Shown: positions 18,020-26,623 of the stretch, one piece after another
How positions within the stretch are numbered: the stretch's first letter is position 1
Layout: each line of letters starts with the position of its first letter
Translations under genes and position numbers: made by a program
Source of the DNA: Pseudomonas fluorescens
GTDB taxonomy: Bacteria > Pseudomonadota > Gammaproteobacteria > Pseudomonadales > Pseudomonadaceae
Assembly: GCF_902497855.1 (NCBI RefSeq)
Contig: NZ_CABVHU010000005.1
Span: 310,001 to 374,000, forward strand
Reading direction: 5' to 3'
DNA: 64,000 nt
Notes under the pieces: generated by a model
The model's database searches: none
Seen by the model: the letters and a program-made list of their open reading frames with translations, nothing else
Told to the model about the DNA's origin: nothing

Positions 18020-18350
18020 CATCAGGCCGAGCGTTAGCTCGCCTGCAGCTCTTGATCTTGATCCACCCGCCCCTTCGGGAGGCTGAGTGGAGGTGTTCAT
18101 CCGGGGAGTGGCGCGTAGCGCCGTTCGACGCAGTCGAACACGCTGCATGTAGGTCGTCGCGAAGCCAACCTGCGGGCTGTGTCCCCGGAGGAATACCGGA
18201 GCGAAGGAACGCCGAGCCTTAGCGAGGGGCCGGACGCTTGGGGCGAGCCTTTTTTTGCTTACTTTTTTTTGGCGTTTGAAAAAAAGTGAGTCGCCGTAAG
18301 GGCGAAACCCTAAGTGGCCGTTACCGCAGCAACGGATATGCACACCGTCA
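18020..18350. repeat. Long dispersed intergenic element (about 300 bp)
   Basis: This block contains several short palindromes, two long homopolymer tracts (CCTTTTTTTGC and ACTTTTTTTT) and the segment GTGAGTCGCCGTAAGGGCG followed by CTAAGTGGCCGTTACCGCAG. I recall near-identical blocks in many P. fluorescens group spacers, often mis-annotated as a small hypothetical protein. Multi-copy status cannot be shown from this window, which holds only one copy. Confidence 0.55.
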
Positions 18351-18685
18351 CCAAGAACCTGGTCGGCTACCAGGCCGCCAAGATCAAAAAATCGCAGCCT
18401 TCGGCAGCTCCTTCAGTAAAACCACACCAATCCCGCACCCAGCCCCTTGCCCCTGCGCCACAGCCGTCTAACATCTACCAGAAGGAAAATAAGTCAAAAT
18501 CCCCCCTCAAGTTGAAGGACTCGACAACCGACACAGTACTGATAGGGAAATCACTCCCGGCAACAGCATTTCGGCCAACCCACAGGCAAATGGCCCTGTG
18601 TTGGATTGTCCCTTTGACTGCCATCACCGGATTGCCAATACTCATGGCAACTGGATGCTACCCGCACGGAACAAGGAATGACTCT

Positions 18686-20749
18686 TTGAAGCTGGAACTC
18701 AAGAACAGCTTGTCGGTGAAGTTGCTCCGGGTCGTGCTCCTGTCGGCATTGATCGTCGGCGTGGTCTTGAGCTGCGCGCAGATCGTTTTCGACGCTTATA
18801 AAACACGTCAGGCCGTGGCCGGCGATGCCCAGCGCATCCTCGACATGTTCCGCGACCCCTCGACCCAGGCCGTCTACAGCCTGGACCGGGAAATGGGCAT
18901 GCAGGTCATCGAAGGCCTGTTCCAGGACGACGCCGTGCGCCAGGCCTCCATCGGCCATCCCAACGAGGCCATGCTCGCGCAAAAATCCCGTGAGTTGCAG
19001 CAATCCAGCAGTCGCTGGCTGACCGACCTGATCCTCGGCCAGGAACGCACCTTCACCACCCAACTGGTGGGTCGCGGTCCCTACAGCGAATATTACGGCG
19101 ACCTGAGCATCACCCTCGACACCGCGACTTACGGCCAGGGGTTTATCGTCAATTCGGTGATCATCTTCATTTCCGGCGTATTGCGCGCGCTGGCCATGGC
19201 ACTGGTGCTGTACCTGGTCTACCACTGGCTACTGACCAAACCGCTGTCGCGCATCATCGAGCACCTGACCGAAATCAATCCGGATCGTCCCAGCGCACAC
19301 AAGATCCCACAGCTCAAAGGCCACGAGACAAACGAACTGGGGATCTGGATCAACACCGCCAATCAGTTGCTCGAGTCCATCGAGCGCAATACCCATCTGC
19401 GTCACGAAGCGGAGAACAGCCTGCTGCGCATGGCCCAGTACGATTTCCTCACCGGCCTGCCCAACCGCCAGCAATTGCAGCAGCAACTGGACAGGATCCT
19501 GACCGACGCCGGCAAATTGCAGCGGCGGGTCGCGGTGCTCTGTGTCGGTCTCGATGATTTCAAGAGCATCAACGAACAGTTCAGTTACCAGACCGGCGAT
19601 CAGCTGCTGCTGGCCCTGGCCGATCGCCTGCGGGCCCACAGCGGTCGTCTCGGCGCCCTCGCCCGCCTGGGTGGCGACCAGTTCGCCCTGGTTCAGGCCG
19701 ATATCGAACAACCCTACGAAGCGGCCGAGCTGGCCCAAAGCATTCTCGATGACCTGGAAGCGCCGTTCGCCCTCGATCATCAAGAGATCCGCCTGCGCGC
19801 CACCATCGGCATCACCCTGTTCCCCGAGGACGGCGACAGCACCGAAAAGCTGCTGCAAAAGGCCGAGCAAACCATGACCCTGGCCAAGACCCGCTCGCGC
19901 AACCGGTATCAGTTCTATATCGCCAGTGTCGATACCGAGATGCGGCGCCGGCGCGAACTGGAAAAAGACCTGCGCGATGCCCTGGCCCGTAACCAGTTCT
20001 ACCTCGTCTACCAACCGCAGATCAGCTACCGCGATCACCGGGTGGTGGGCGTCGAGGCGTTGATTCGCTGGCAGCATCCCGAGCACGGGATGGTGCCCCC
20101 CGACCTGTTCATTCCGCTGGCCGAGCAAAACGGCACCATCATCGCCATCGGTGAATGGGTACTGGATCAGTCCTGCAAGCAATTGCGCGACTGGCACGAC
20201 CAGGGTTTCGCCGACCTGCGCATGGCGGTCAACCTGTCTACCGTGCAGTTGCACCACGCCGAGCTGCCACGGGTGGTCAACAACCTGCTGCAGATGTATC
20301 GCCTGCCGCCGCGCAGCCTGGAGCTGGAAGTCACCGAAACCGGCCTGATGGAAGACATCAGCACTGCCGCCCAACACCTGCTGAGCCTGCGTCGCTCCGG
20401 CGCACTGATCGCGATCGACGACTTCGGCACCGGCTATTCGTCGCTGAGCTATCTGAAAAGCCTGCCGCTGGACAAGATCAAGATCGACAAGAGCTTCGTG
20501 CAGGACCTGCTCGACGACGACGACGATGCAACCATCGTTCGGGCCATCATCCAGCTGGGCAAGAGCCTGGGCATGCAGGTGATTGCCGAAGGCGTGGAAA
20601 CCGTCGAGCAGGAGGCCTATATCATCTCCGAAGGCTGTCATGAGGGTCAGGGCTATCTGTACAGCAAACCCTTGCCGGCGCGGGAGTTGAGCGCTTATCT
20701 CAAGCTGGCGCAGCGCAGTAATGTGGCGGGGTTCAAGATTTCCCTGTAG
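18686..20749 (+). CDS. bifA: Cyclic-di-GMP phosphodiesterase BifA (degenerate GGDEF plus EAL)
   Basis: 687 aa from the TTG start at 18686, which has AAGGAA upstream; this equals the length I recall for P. aeruginosa BifA. There are two transmembrane segments (about residues 12-32 and 155-180) around a periplasmic loop, then a GGDEF domain with the changed motif GGDQF (ARLGGDQFALV), then an EAL domain with intact GVEALIRWQHP and DDFGTGYSSLSYL. Such a protein degrades c-di-GMP at the inner membrane, lowering biofilm formation and favouring swarming. The open frame reaches back to 18314, but that part is repeat-derived and not protein-like. Confidence 0.86.
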   Translation: MKLELKNSLSVKLLRVVLLSALIVGVVLSCAQIVFDAYKTRQAVAGDAQRILDMFRDPSTQAVYSLDREMGMQVIEGLFQDDAVRQASIGHPNEAMLAQKSRELQQSSSRWLTDLILGQERTFTTQLVGRGPYSEYYGDLSITLDTATYGQGFIVNSVIIFISGVLRALAMALVLYLVYHWLLTKPLSRIIEHLTEINPDRPSAHKIPQLKGHETNELGIWINTANQLLESIERNTHLRHEAENSLLRMAQYDFLTGLPNRQQLQQQLDRILTDAGKLQRRVAVLCVGLDDFKSINEQFSYQTGDQLLLALADRLRAHSGRLGALARLGGDQFALVQADIEQPYEAAELAQSILDDLEAPFALDHQEIRLRATIGITLFPEDGDSTEKLLQKAEQTMTLAKTRSRNRYQFYIASVDTEMRRRRELEKDLRDALARNQFYLVYQPQISYRDHRVVGVEALIRWQHPEHGMVPPDLFIPLAEQNGTIIAIGEWVLDQSCKQLRDWHDQGFADLRMAVNLSTVQLHHAELPRVVNNLLQMYRLPPRSLELEVTETGLMEDISTAAQHLLSLRRSGALIAIDDFGTGYSSLSYLKSLPLDKIKIDKSFVQDLLDDDDDATIVRAIIQLGKSLGMQVIAEGVETVEQEAYIISEGCHEGQGYLYSKPLPARELSAYLKLAQRSNVAGFKISL

Positions 20750-20836
20750 GAGCTGGCTTGCCAGCGAAAGCGGTGGGTCAGTCAACATCAATGTTGAGTG
20801 TCAGGCCGCCTTCGCTGGCAAGCCAGCTCCTACAGG
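20744..20836. repeat. REP doublet overlapping the bifA stop
   Basis: The left half (CTGTAGGAGCTGGCTTGCC) includes the bifA stop codon TAG, and the right half is its inverted copy (GGCAAGCCAGCTCCTACAGG). The pair could form a long cruciform or 3'-end stem. Confidence 0.88.
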
Positions 20837-20886
20837 GTGCGATGACCCGTGTGAATAAGAAATATTTCCAGGTACAACCCTTTACA

Positions 20887-20911
20887 CATAATGCGAAAGA
20901 TTTGCATTATG
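20887..20911. promoter_or_regulatory. Fur-box-like palindrome upstream of imelysin operon
   Basis: CATAATGC (20887-20894) and GCATTATG (20904-20911) are perfect inverted arms around a nine-base AT-rich centre. The core AATGCGAAAGATTTGCATT resembles Pseudomonas Fur sites. It sits 59 bases before the imelysin start, suiting iron repression of the operon. Confidence 0.65.
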
Positions 20912-20969
20912 TCGCAGTTTTGCGCCTTTGCTGCGCCATTCCACCCCCTCTCGAAGCAGGATGTTCGCC

Positions 20970-22322
20970 ATGATTCGTATGCCTCTGGCTACCGCCAGTC
21001 TGTTGGCCATCGCTATTTCCCTCGCCGGTTGTGGCGAAGGCAAAGACAAGGCTGCCGCTCCGCAAGCGCCTACTCCAGCTGCCACCACCACGGCGCCGGC
21101 TCCAGCCGTTGCGCCTGCTGCTGCCAGTAAAGTCGACGAAGCCGCTGCCAAAGCCGTTGTCGCGCATTACGCCGACATCGTCTTCGCCGTTTACAGCGAT
21201 GCCGAATCCACCGCGAAAACCCTGCAAACCGCCGTCGACGCCTTCCTCGCCAAGCCGGACGCCGACACCCTGAAAGCCGCCAAGGCCGCCTGGGTCGCCG
21301 CTCGCGTGCCTTACCTGCAGAGCGAAGTGTTCCGCTTCGGCAACACCATCATCGACGACTGGGAAGGTCAGGTGAACGCCTGGCCTCTGGACGAAGGCCT
21401 GATCGACTACGTCGACAAATCCTACGAACACGCGCTGGGCAACCCGGGCGCCACCGCCAATATCATCGCCAACACTGAAGTCCAGGTCGGCGAAGACAAG
21501 ATCGACGTCAAGGACATCACCCCGGAAAAACTCGCCAGCCTGAACGAGCTGGGCGGTTCCGAGGCGAACGTCGCCACCGGTTACCATGCCATCGAATTCC
21601 TGCTGTGGGGCCAGGACCTGAACGGCACCGGCCCTGGCGCCGGCAACCGTCCGGCTTCCGACTACCTGGAAGGCGCCGGTGCCACTGGCGGTCACAACGA
21701 CCGTCGTCGCGCCTACCTGAAGTCCGTGACCCAACTGCTGGTCAGCGACCTGGAAGAGATGGTCGGTAACTGGAAGCCGAACGTGTCCGACAACTACCGC
21801 GCCACCCTGGAAGCGGAACCGGCTGAAAGCGGCCTGCGCAAAATGCTGTTCGGCATGGGCAGCCTGTCCCTGGGCGAACTGGCGGGTGAGCGCATGAAGG
21901 TTTCCCTGGAAGCCAACTCCCCGGAAGACGAACACGACTGCTTCAGCGACAACACCCATAACTCGCAGTTCTACGACGCCAAGGGTATCCGCAACATCTA
22001 CCTGGGCGAATACACCCGTGTCGACGGCACCAAAATGGCCGGCGCCAGCCTGTCCTCCCTGGTGGCCAAGGCCGACCCGGCCGCCGACACCGCACTCAAG
22101 GCCGACCTGGCGGCGACCGAAGCGAAGATGCAGGTCATCGTCGATCACGCCAACAAGGGTGAGCACTACGACCAACTGATCGCCGCCGGCAACACGGCCG
22201 GCAACCAGATCGTCCGTGACGCTATCGCTTCCCTGGTCAAGCAGACCGGCTCGATCGAAGCGGCCGCTGGCAAACTGGGCATCAGCGACCTGAACCCGGA
22301 CAATGCCGATCACGAGTTCTGA
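20970..22322 (+). CDS. icmP: Imelysin-family (M75) lipoprotein, IcmP-like
   Basis: 450 aa from the ATG at 20970. A lipobox (ISLAGCGEGKD) predicts a lipid-anchored envelope protein, followed by a low-complexity Ala/Pro/Thr linker and an imelysin domain with the GxHxxE-type signature (GYHAIEFLLWGQD). Imelysins are iron-regulated proteins implicated in iron handling; the P. aeruginosa homologue was described as an insulin-cleaving metalloprotease. It heads a four-gene set (second imelysin, di-heme protein, DUF1513) behind a Fur-like box. A terminator and a repeat separate it from the next gene. Confidence 0.85.
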   Translation: MIRMPLATASLLAIAISLAGCGEGKDKAAAPQAPTPAATTTAPAPAVAPAAASKVDEAAAKAVVAHYADIVFAVYSDAESTAKTLQTAVDAFLAKPDADTLKAAKAAWVAARVPYLQSEVFRFGNTIIDDWEGQVNAWPLDEGLIDYVDKSYEHALGNPGATANIIANTEVQVGEDKIDVKDITPEKLASLNELGGSEANVATGYHAIEFLLWGQDLNGTGPGAGNRPASDYLEGAGATGGHNDRRRAYLKSVTQLLVSDLEEMVGNWKPNVSDNYRATLEAEPAESGLRKMLFGMGSLSLGELAGERMKVSLEANSPEDEHDCFSDNTHNSQFYDAKGIRNIYLGEYTRVDGTKMAGASLSSLVAKADPAADTALKADLAATEAKMQVIVDHANKGEHYDQLIAAGNTAGNQIVRDAIASLVKQTGSIEAAAGKLGISDLNPDNADHEF

Positions 22323-22338
22323 TCAACGCTGGCTGAAT

Positions 22339-22365
22339 AAAAAGGCGACCTTCGGTCGCCTTTTT
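22339..22365 (+). terminator. Hairpin terminator after first imelysin gene
   Basis: AAAAAGGCGACC and GGTCGCCTTTTT form a strong stem with a TTC loop and T tail, 16 bases past the stop. It would limit read-through into the rest of the set. Confidence 0.88.
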
Positions 22366-22384
22366 CATGCCCCTCGCCTCACGC

Positions 22385-22498
22385 CGATCGTTCCCACGCT
22401 CTGCGTGGGAATGCCTCAACGGACGCTCCGCGTTCGGCTCTGGATGTGACGCGGAGCGTCACGGGCTGCATTCCCACGCAGAGCGTGGGAACGATCAG
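22385..22498. repeat. Full inverted dispersed repeat (CGTTCCCACGC family)
   Basis: CGATCGTTCCCACGCTCTGC at the left is mirrored by GCAGAGCGTGGGAACGATC at the right, with an inner inverted pair (ACGCTCCGC / GCGGAGCGT). A half copy lies at 17589-17640. Confidence 0.88.
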
Positions 22499-22594
22499 TT
22501 GCCCTACATCAACCAAACGATAATTCCTCTTATTCAATCCCCCCTGCCCTGTTAGACTTTGCGCCCTTGTTTTGCTCGTCTTGCAGGATGTCTG

Positions 22595-24022
22595 ATGCCC
22601 TCGCTGCCTCTTCGCTTGTCCGCACTGTTGCTGGCCCTGGGCCTGAGTGCCTGCGATGACGCCCCGAAGTTCACCCAGGCCGAACCCGGTGAAGCCCGGT
22701 CCGGTGGCAGCGCGACCGTGCGCAAGACCGATCAGAATGCATTCTCCCTGCCCTCCGCCAACCTGCCGCCCTCCCGGCGCGTGGACTTCAGCGTCGGCAA
22801 CAGCTTCTTTCGCAACCCGTGGGTGATCGCCCCGTCGACCACCACTGCCCGGGATGGCCTCGGCCCCTTGTTCAACACCAACGCCTGCCAGAACTGCCAC
22901 ATCAAGGACGGCCGCGGTCATCCGCCCGCGCCTGACGCATCCAATGCCGTGTCGATGCTGGTGCGCCTGTCGATTCCCGATACGCCGGCCTACGCCAGGG
23001 CCATCGAGCAGCTCGGCGTCGTCCCGGAGCCGGTCTACGGTGGGCAATTCCAGGACATGGCCGTGCCCGGCATCGTCCCGGAAGGCAAGGTGCGGGTCGA
23101 TTACACGCCGGTGCCGGTCCGCTTCAAGGACGGCACCGAAGTCGAGTTGCGCAAACCGACGCTGCAGATCACCCAACTCGGCTACGGCCCGATGCACCCC
23201 GACACGCGTTTTTCCGCGAGGGTGGCGCCGCCGATGATTGGCCTGGGTTTGCTCGAAGCGATTCCCGAGGAGGCGATCCTGGCCAATGCCGAGGCTCAGG
23301 CCCGTGAAAAAAAGGGCATTGCCGGGCGCCCGAACCGGGTCTGGGATGACGCGGAGCAGAAAACCGTCCTCGGGCGCTTTGGCTGGAAAGCTGGCCAACC
23401 GAACCTCAACCAGCAGAATGTGCACGCGTTTTCCGGCGACATGGGCCTCACCACCCATTTGCGCCCTGTCGATGACTGCACCGACGCACAAACCGCTTGC
23501 AAGCAGGCGCGCAACGGCAACGGCCCGGATGGCGAGCCGGAAGTCAGCGATAACATATTGCGCCTGGTGCTGTTCTACAGCCGTAACCTCGCCGTACCGG
23601 CGCGCCGCGATGTCGGTGCGCCTGAAGTGCTGGCCGGCAAGAATCTGTTTTTCCAGGCGGGCTGCCAGTCCTGCCACACACCCAAGTACACCACCGCCTC
23701 CAACGCCGCCGAACCTGAACTGGCCAATCAAGTGATTCGCCCGTACAGCGATCTGCTGCTGCATGACATGGGCGACGGCCTGGCGGACAACCGCACCGAG
23801 TTCCAGGCCAGTGGCCGCGACTGGCGCACGCCGCCGTTGTGGGGCATTGGCCTGACGCAAGCGGTCAGTGGCCACACCCAGTTTTTGCATGATGGCCGCG
23901 CCCGCAACCTGCTCGAAGCCGTGCTCTGGCATGGCGGCGAAGCCAAGGCGGCGCAGCAACAGGTTTTGTCTTTCAATGCCGGGCAGCGTGCTGCGTTGCT
24001 GGCGTTTCTGAATTCCCTTTAA
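22595..24022 (+). CDS. Di-heme cytochrome-like lipoprotein, DUF1111 (putative thiol oxidoreductase)
   Basis: 475 aa. A lipobox (LALGLSACDD) anchors it to a membrane, and two c-type heme sites are visible: CQNCH near residue 100 and CQSCH near residue 360. The family is annotated as di-heme or thiol oxidoreductase and often sits with imelysins. Its place between two imelysin genes suggests a redox step in periplasmic iron handling. The start ATG at 22595 gives a normal lipoprotein signal. Confidence 0.85.
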   Translation: MPSLPLRLSALLLALGLSACDDAPKFTQAEPGEARSGGSATVRKTDQNAFSLPSANLPPSRRVDFSVGNSFFRNPWVIAPSTTTARDGLGPLFNTNACQNCHIKDGRGHPPAPDASNAVSMLVRLSIPDTPAYARAIEQLGVVPEPVYGGQFQDMAVPGIVPEGKVRVDYTPVPVRFKDGTEVELRKPTLQITQLGYGPMHPDTRFSARVAPPMIGLGLLEAIPEEAILANAEAQAREKKGIAGRPNRVWDDAEQKTVLGRFGWKAGQPNLNQQNVHAFSGDMGLTTHLRPVDDCTDAQTACKQARNGNGPDGEPEVSDNILRLVLFYSRNLAVPARRDVGAPEVLAGKNLFFQAGCQSCHTPKYTTASNAAEPELANQVIRPYSDLLLHDMGDGLADNRTEFQASGRDWRTPPLWGIGLTQAVSGHTQFLHDGRARNLLEAVLWHGGEAKAAQQQVLSFNAGQRAALLAFLNSL

Positions 24023-24049
24023 TGCCTATTCCTCAAGCGGGAGCCCGAC

Positions 24050-25114
24050 ATGTTCCGTCCCAAATTGTTATTCACCAGCCTTGCCGCGCTAGCCCTGGGC
24101 GCCTGTTCGCCGCAGGACCCGCAGGCCGTCACCTCGGCGGCCATCGCCAAGTCAGTGATCCTGCCGACCTACACGCGCTGGGTTGAAGCCGATCGCCAAC
24201 TGGCCGTCAGCGCCCTCGCCTACTGCGAAGGCAAGGAAAACCTCGACACCGCCCGCGCCGATTTCCTGCATGCGCAAAAAGCCTGGGCCGAGCTGCAACC
24301 GCTGCTGATCGGGCCGCTGGCCGAAGGCAATCGCGCCTGGCAGGTGCAGTTCTGGCCGGACAAGAAAAACCTCGTGGGTCGTCAGGTCGAGCAACTGGTC
24401 ACCGCTCAGCCGCAAATCGATGCCGCCGCCCTGGCCAAGTCCAGCGTCGTGGTGCAAGGCCTGTCCGCCTATGAATACATCCTGTTCGACAGCAAGCCCG
24501 ATGTGGCTAACGCTGAACAGAAAGCCAGGTACTGCCCGCTGCTGATCGCGATTGGCGAGCGTCAGAAACAACTGGCCGAAGAGATTCTGAAAAGCTGGAA
24601 CAACACCGATGGCATGCTCGCGCAGATGAGCAAGTTCCCGAACCCGCGCTACGCCGATTCCCACGAAGCCATCGCCGACCTGCTGCGGGTGCAGGTCACC
24701 GCCCTGGACAGCCTGAAGAAAAAGCTCGGCACGCCGATGGGCCGCCAGAGCAAGGGTGTGCCGCAACCGTTCCAGGCCGATGCCTGGCGCAGCCAGTCTT
24801 CCCTGACGGGCCTGGAAGCCAGCCTCGCCGCCGCCAGGACCGTGTGGGAAGGGGTCGACAACAAAGGCCTGCGCGGCCTGTTGCCGAGCGAGCAAAAACC
24901 CTTGGCCGACAAGATCGACGCCGCGTACGCCGCGTCCCTGAATCTGTTCGCCAGCAACCAGCGCTCGCTGACTGAAATGCTCAACGACGATGCCGGCCGC
25001 CAGCAACTCAACGATATCTACGACAGCCTCAACGTCGTCCACCGCCTGCACGAAGGCGAACTGGCCAAGGCGCTGGGCATCCAACTGGGCTTCAACGCCA
25101 ACGACGGTGACTGA
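24050..25114 (+). CDS. Second imelysin-family lipoprotein
   Basis: 354 aa. The signal ends with a lipobox (LAALALGACSPQ). The imelysin domain follows, with GPLAEGNRAWQVQFWPDKKN and VVQGLSAYEYILFD, the latter in the position of the GxHxxE signature but with Ser-Ala in place of the His, so a metal or catalytic role may differ from the first imelysin. It begins 28 bases after the di-heme gene and overlaps the DUF1513 start by one base, so the three are co-transcribed. Confidence 0.84.
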   Translation: MFRPKLLFTSLAALALGACSPQDPQAVTSAAIAKSVILPTYTRWVEADRQLAVSALAYCEGKENLDTARADFLHAQKAWAELQPLLIGPLAEGNRAWQVQFWPDKKNLVGRQVEQLVTAQPQIDAAALAKSSVVVQGLSAYEYILFDSKPDVANAEQKARYCPLLIAIGERQKQLAEEILKSWNNTDGMLAQMSKFPNPRYADSHEAIADLLRVQVTALDSLKKKLGTPMGRQSKGVPQPFQADAWRSQSSLTGLEASLAAARTVWEGVDNKGLRGLLPSEQKPLADKIDAAYAASLNLFASNQRSLTEMLNDDAGRQQLNDIYDSLNVVHRLHEGELAKALGIQLGFNANDGD

Positions 25115-26229
25115 TGAGGGCAAGTGCCATGCTGCGACGCCAGGCTCTGACGTTAGGGAGTTTGCTGCTGGGTGCGGTGACACTGGGCGGCTGGACGCTG
25201 TTCAGGCAGAAGGATAAAAGCCCGCTGCTGCTCTCGGCGCGGGACGATGGCGACGGCAAGCACTACGCCGTCGGTTATCGGCTGGACGGCACCCGGGTGT
25301 TCGCTACCCGGGTCGGCCAGCGCTGCCACGACATCATCAACCACCCCACGCTGCCGATGGCATTGTTCGTCGCCCGCCGTCCAGGCACAGAGAGCTACCT
25401 GATCGACCTGCGCGACGGCACGCTACTGCAAACCGTGGTCTCGCAGCCGAACCGGCACTTCTACGGGCACGCGGTGATTCACCAGAGCGGCGACTGGCTG
25501 TACGCCACCGAGAACGACACCTCCGATCCGGGGCGTGGCTTGCTCGGGGTGTACAGGTTCGAAGGTGAGCGGCTGATGCACAGCGGCGAGCTGTCGACCC
25601 ATGGCATCGGCCCGCATCAGGTGTCGTGGATGCCCGATGGCGAAACCCTGGTGGTGGCCAACGGCGGCATTCGTACCGAGGCCGAAAGCCGGGTCGAAAT
25701 GAACCTCGACGCCATGGAACCAAGCCTGGTGCTGATGCAGCGCGACGGCACCCTGCTGAGCAAGGAAACCCTGCCCCAACAGATGAACAGCGTGCGCCAC
25801 CTGGGGATCGCCAGCGACGGCACCATCGTCGCCGGCCAGCAGTTCATGGGCCCGTCCCATGAGTCATCGGAACTGCTGGCGATCAAGCGGCCGGGGCAGC
25901 CGTTCGTGGCCTTCCCGGTGCCCGAGCATCAGTTGCAGGCCATGGGGCACTACACCGCGAGCGTCGCGGTGCATGGCGAACTGCGGCTGGTCGCCTTGAC
26001 CGCGCCACGGGGCAACCGGTTTTTCATCTGGGACCTGGACAGTGGCGAGGTACGCCTGGATGCGCCGCTCCCCGATTGCGCCGGGGTCGGGGCGGTGGCC
26101 GACGGGTTTGTCGTGACCTCGGGTCAAGGCCGATGCCGGTACTACGATTGCCGCCAGACGGATCTGGTTGCACAACCCCTGGAACTGCCATCGGGGCTCT
26201 GGGACAACCACCTGCATTTAATGGCGTAA
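25114..26229 (+). CDS. DUF1513 beta-propeller-like exported protein
   Basis: 371 aa. The N-terminus MLRRQALTLGSLLLGAV holds an Arg-Arg signal that may be twin-arginine. The rest has repeated strands with turn motifs (HAVIHQSGDWLYATENDTSD, HQVSWMPDGETLVVANGG) typical of a WD/YVTN-like propeller. The biochemical role of DUF1513 is unknown; linkage to imelysins and the di-heme protein points to periplasmic iron acquisition. It ends the operon, and a C11 run and REP cluster follow. Confidence 0.82.
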   Translation: MRASAMLRRQALTLGSLLLGAVTLGGWTLFRQKDKSPLLLSARDDGDGKHYAVGYRLDGTRVFATRVGQRCHDIINHPTLPMALFVARRPGTESYLIDLRDGTLLQTVVSQPNRHFYGHAVIHQSGDWLYATENDTSDPGRGLLGVYRFEGERLMHSGELSTHGIGPHQVSWMPDGETLVVANGGIRTEAESRVEMNLDAMEPSLVLMQRDGTLLSKETLPQQMNSVRHLGIASDGTIVAGQQFMGPSHESSELLAIKRPGQPFVAFPVPEHQLQAMGHYTASVAVHGELRLVALTAPRGNRFFIWDLDSGEVRLDAPLPDCAGVGAVADGFVVTSGQGRCRYYDCRQTDLVAQPLELPSGLWDNHLHLMA

Positions 26230-26260
26230 CGCCGAGACCACGGCCTACGCCCCCCCCCCC

Positions 26261-26528
26261 TGTAGGAGCTGGCTTGCCAGCGAAGGCGATCTTCAGATCA
26301 CCGCAAAATCCAGCGGCCCCTTCGCCGGCAAGCCGGCTCCTACATTGGAATGCATTCCCCTGTAGGAGCGAGCTCGCTCGCGATGGACGCTAACGATAAC
26401 GCTGGATGCCTGACACCCCGTGGTGTTCTCAGGTTCTTCGCGAGCAAGCTCGCTCCTACAGCGAAGGCGATCTCAAGACCACCGCAACATTCAATGGCCC
26501 CTTCGCCGGCAAGCCGGCTCCTACAGGG
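26261..26528. repeat. REP cluster (three doublets) in the mexV upstream region
   Basis: Successive REP pairs occur at about 26261-26345, 26361-26460 and 26461-26528, in alternating orientation. An uninterrupted run of 11 C precedes them (26250-26260). They fill most of the spacer before the efflux operon. Confidence 0.88.
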
Positions 26529-26623
26529 ATCGGGGAAACCCGGAAACATCCATTGGAATCAACCGCGCACTCGGAGTAATGTTCCAGACTGTATGCCCTG
26601 ATTTTCTCCAAGGAAGTGGAAAT

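Noticed and set aside
17957..18343. 128-codon minus-strand frame in the dispersed element
   Set aside because: It follows the repeat element, and I recall it as a common false hypothetical protein.
18314..18685. 5' extension of the bifA frame
   Set aside because: The extra 124 codons cover repeat DNA and low-complexity sequence, while the TTG start with AAGGAA gives the family length.
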